From NCBI GenBank assembly GCA_947165745.1, contig CAMVBO010000073.1, positions 1 through 7,635 of the forward strand: DNA of 7,635 nucleotides. Direction: 5' to 3'. Position 1 is the first letter of the stretch; each line of letters starts with the position of its first letter. Shown here piece by piece: positions 5,938-7,635 of this stretch. The translations under genes were made by a program, and so were the position numbers. Origin of the DNA: an uncultured Clostridia bacterium. Lineage in GTDB: Bacteria > Bacillota_A > Clostridia > Christensenellales > Aristaeellaceae. The notes beneath the pieces were generated by a model that was not told where the DNA came from, did no database searches, and was given only the letters and a program-made list of their open reading frames with translations.

Positions 5938-6094
5938 AGGCATGCAGGCGCCGCGCGAGACCGTCGGGAAGGATGGAGCCTGAAGGACCGATTCGGCATC
6001 AACATCAAGCGATACTGCCGGGCGGACGCGCCGCGCCGGAAGCCGCCCTGACGACGGGGCCGTTCCATCGACAATACCACGGGAGGGTCAAGCC

Positions 6095-7635
6095 ATGCAC
6101 ACGCAGGAAGTCCTATTCTCCGTCTACACCCGTCCGGTCGACCCCGACGCCTATCCGGCGGGGCTGGCCAACGCCGTTCACCTGGCCTTTCAGCGCCCCG
6201 GCGGGGAGAGATGTCCACTGAACCGGAACTACGGCGTGCTGTTCGCCCCGGGATATATCTCAGCCGAGGACACCATCGTGCCGCTGGGCGTGCGCGAGCC
6301 CCGCGTCTTCGCCATGGAGGGCGGCTGGTTTGGCATCGCGGGCCGCCTGGTGTTTGAAAGCGGCGAACCGGCCGCGCGCCCGTCCGGTGACGCCTTCCTG
6401 TGGAGGACCCGGGATTGGATCCGCTTTGAGGAAATCGGCCCGGTGGACGGGGCGTCGCTGTCCAAATACGCGCCGGCGGAGGCCCTGGCCGTGCCGGATG
6501 AGATCGCCGAACCGGCCATCGCCTGGTGGAGCCCGATCCGGCAGGCGGAGCTCCGGCTGCCGCGGGAAGCCGTCGTCCGCGCCCCGTCCGACCTGGCCGA
6601 TATTCGCGCCGAGGTCCTCTACAGCGACGGCTCGCGCGCGCTCAAGCGGGTGCTGTGGGACGCCGATTCCGTGGACTTCGCCGCGCCCGGCGTCTATGCC
6701 GTCAAGGGCCGCATCCAGCGGCAGGCCTTCCCCTTCCCGCTGGCGAAGGGCTACGGCGACCCGGTCGTCTTTCCCTGGGAGGGAAAGTGGTACTTCCTGG
6801 GCACCAACGACAACCTGGACGACATTGGGCTGTATGTCCGGGAGGCGGACTGCGTGGCGGGCCTGTTCGCGCCGGGGGTCGAGGAGCACCTGATCCTGCC
6901 CTTCGACCCGCAGCGCGGCTTCGAGCAGACCTTCTGGGCGCCGGAGTGGCACCTGATCGGCGGTGAGGCCTACATCCTGTTCGCGGTCAGCGGGCACACC
7001 TGGGGCCCTCAGTGCCACCTGATGAAGCTGAAAAAGGGCGGCAGCGTCATCCGCGCCGAGGATTGGGAAGACCCCGTGCCCGTCGTCCGGGCGGACGGCA
7101 GCCCCCTCTCCACCGACGGCATCACCCTGGACATGACCTGCGTGCAGGCCCAGAGCGGCGCCTACATGGTCTGGTCCTACCGCCGGCACATCGGCACGCC
7201 CATGGACACCGGGTCCATGCTGTACATCGCCACCGTCGACCCGCGGGAGCCCTGGCGACTGACCAGCGAGCCCGTGCTGCTCACCCGGCCCCTTTACGGC
7301 TGGGAAAACGTGGCCGGCACCATCAACAACGAAGGTCCCCACGCCCTGATCCATGAAGGCACGGTCTACCTGGCCTACTCCGGCGGCTCCGCCAACGCCT
7401 ACACCTACGCCCTGGGCCTGCTCACTGCGAACGGGGCGGACGATCTGCTGAAGCCGTCGTCCTGGAAAAAGAGCATCCCGCCGGTGCTGTCGTTCTACTC
7501 CGTGCCCGGCGAATACGGGCCGGGCCACCATTCCTTCTACGAAAACGGGCTGGGCGAGTGGATGATCGCCTATCACGGGGAGACGGGCCTGCACGAGCAC
7601 CTGCGCTGCGACGGCATCCGCCGGGTGCACTTCCG
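6095..7635 (+). CDS. GH43-type glycoside hydrolase with N-terminal propeller-like and Big_4-like domains, 3'-truncated by window edge
   Basis: The frame is open from ATG 6095 (GGGAGGG at 6081-6087, 7-base spacer) to the window end: 513 codons. Residues from about 215 form a five-bladed-propeller GH43 domain. YGDPVVF supplies the probable catalytic base Asp222, DGITLDMTC the probable pKa-modulating Asp346, and NEGPHAL the probable acid Glu413, followed by the typical GTVYLAYSGG and GPGHHSFYENG (His478, His479). Residues 172-213 (AEVLYSDGSRALKRVLW, then GVYAVKGRI) resemble a bacterial Ig-like Big_4 domain. Residues 1-150 hold a second, apparently non-catalytic propeller-like region (NYGVLFAPGY, REPRVFAMEGGWFGI, LWRTRDWIRFEEIG). 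Enzymes of this family usually cleave arabinose or xylose side chains or beta-xylosides; the exact sugar cannot be read here. There is no signal peptide, so action on imported oligosaccharides is inferred. The domain is nearly complete, and few residues may be missing unless another domain follows. Confidence 0.9.
   Translation, partial: MHTQEVLFSVYTRPVDPDAYPAGLANAVHLAFQRPGGERCPLNRNYGVLFAPGYISAEDTIVPLGVREPRVFAMEGGWFGIAGRLVFESGEPAARPSGDAFLWRTRDWIRFEEIGPVDGASLSKYAPAEALAVPDEIAEPAIAWWSPIRQAELRLPREAVVRAPSDLADIRAEVLYSDGSRALKRVLWDADSVDFAAPGVYAVKGRIQRQAFPFPLAKGYGDPVVFPWEGKWYFLGTNDNLDDIGLYVREADCVAGLFAPGVEEHLILPFDPQRGFEQTFWAPEWHLIGGEAYILFAVSGHTWGPQCHLMKLKKGGSVIRAEDWEDPVPVVRADGSPLSTDGITLDMTCVQAQSGAYMVWSYRRHIGTPMDTGSMLYIATVDPREPWRLTSEPVLLTRPLYGWENVAGTINNEGPHALIHEGTVYLAYSGGSANAYTYALGLLTANGADDLLKPSSWKKSIPPVLSFYSVPGEYGPGHHSFYENGLGEWMIAYHGETGLHEHLRCDGIRRVHF

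Noticed and set aside
3731..5983. 750-codon plus-strand open frame antisense to three genes
   Set aside because: It lies opposite pap, the radical SAM gene and the FliB-like gene, all with clear family motifs. Its composition (Gln, Ala, His, Arg, Val rich) is that of a GC-rich antisense shadow.
5973..6221. 82-codon plus-strand open frame overlapping the GH43 start
   Set aside because: It overlaps the first 127 bases of the GH43 gene in another frame, lacks a good ribosome binding site, and has no recognisable content.
6260..7630. 456-codon minus-strand open frame
   Set aside because: It is antisense to the GH43 gene, whose catalytic motifs are intact, and it shows no recognisable domain or ribosome binding site.

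Overview
The window looks like chromosomal DNA from a GC-rich, anaerobic, Gram-positive bacterium of the class Clostridia, probably an uncultured gut lineage. This is an inference from several things seen together: strong AGGAGG-type ribosome binding sites, consensus sigma-A promoters in AT-richer gaps, and a gene set (C_GCAxxG_C_C protein, FliB-like cysteine protein, radical SAM protein, cytoplasmic GH43) typical of that group. No phage, IS element, tRNA, rRNA or CRISPR array was found.

Layout. Bases 1-2191 carry four plus-strand genes: the 3' part of a PD-(D/E)XK nuclease-fold gene, a C_GCAxxG_C_C redox-type gene 17 bases behind it, then two separately promoted small membrane-protein genes (a DUF4870/Tic20-like protein and a UBA-linker-DUF4342 protein). 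The promoters of these two small genes have nearly the same architecture. Bases 2192-2412 are a convergent gap holding a GC-rich tandem repeat and a long hairpin. Bases 2413-5851 carry three minus-strand genes, transcribed in the order short FliB-like cysteine-cluster protein, radical SAM/SPASM-like protein, and two-domain polyphosphate:AMP phosphotransferase. A near-consensus promoter between the first two has a -35 box that contains the upstream stop codon. Bases 5852-6094 are a divergent gap with a plus-strand promoter. From 6095 to the window end runs a GH43-type glycoside hydrolase gene that is cut by the window edge.

How the genes fit together. The phosphotransferase would convert AMP and polyphosphate to ADP. 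The radical SAM and FliB-like proteins are both predicted iron-sulfur proteins and may act on proteins or peptides, but their substrates cannot be read from the sequence. The GH43 protein has no signal peptide and probably acts inside the cell on imported plant-derived oligosaccharides. Most of the window is ordinary chromosomal content. The parts most worth a second look are the twin promoters, the misassignable TTG start of the radical SAM gene, the shortened FliB-like protein and its operon, and the palindromic tandem repeat. I see no convincing new multi-gene system.
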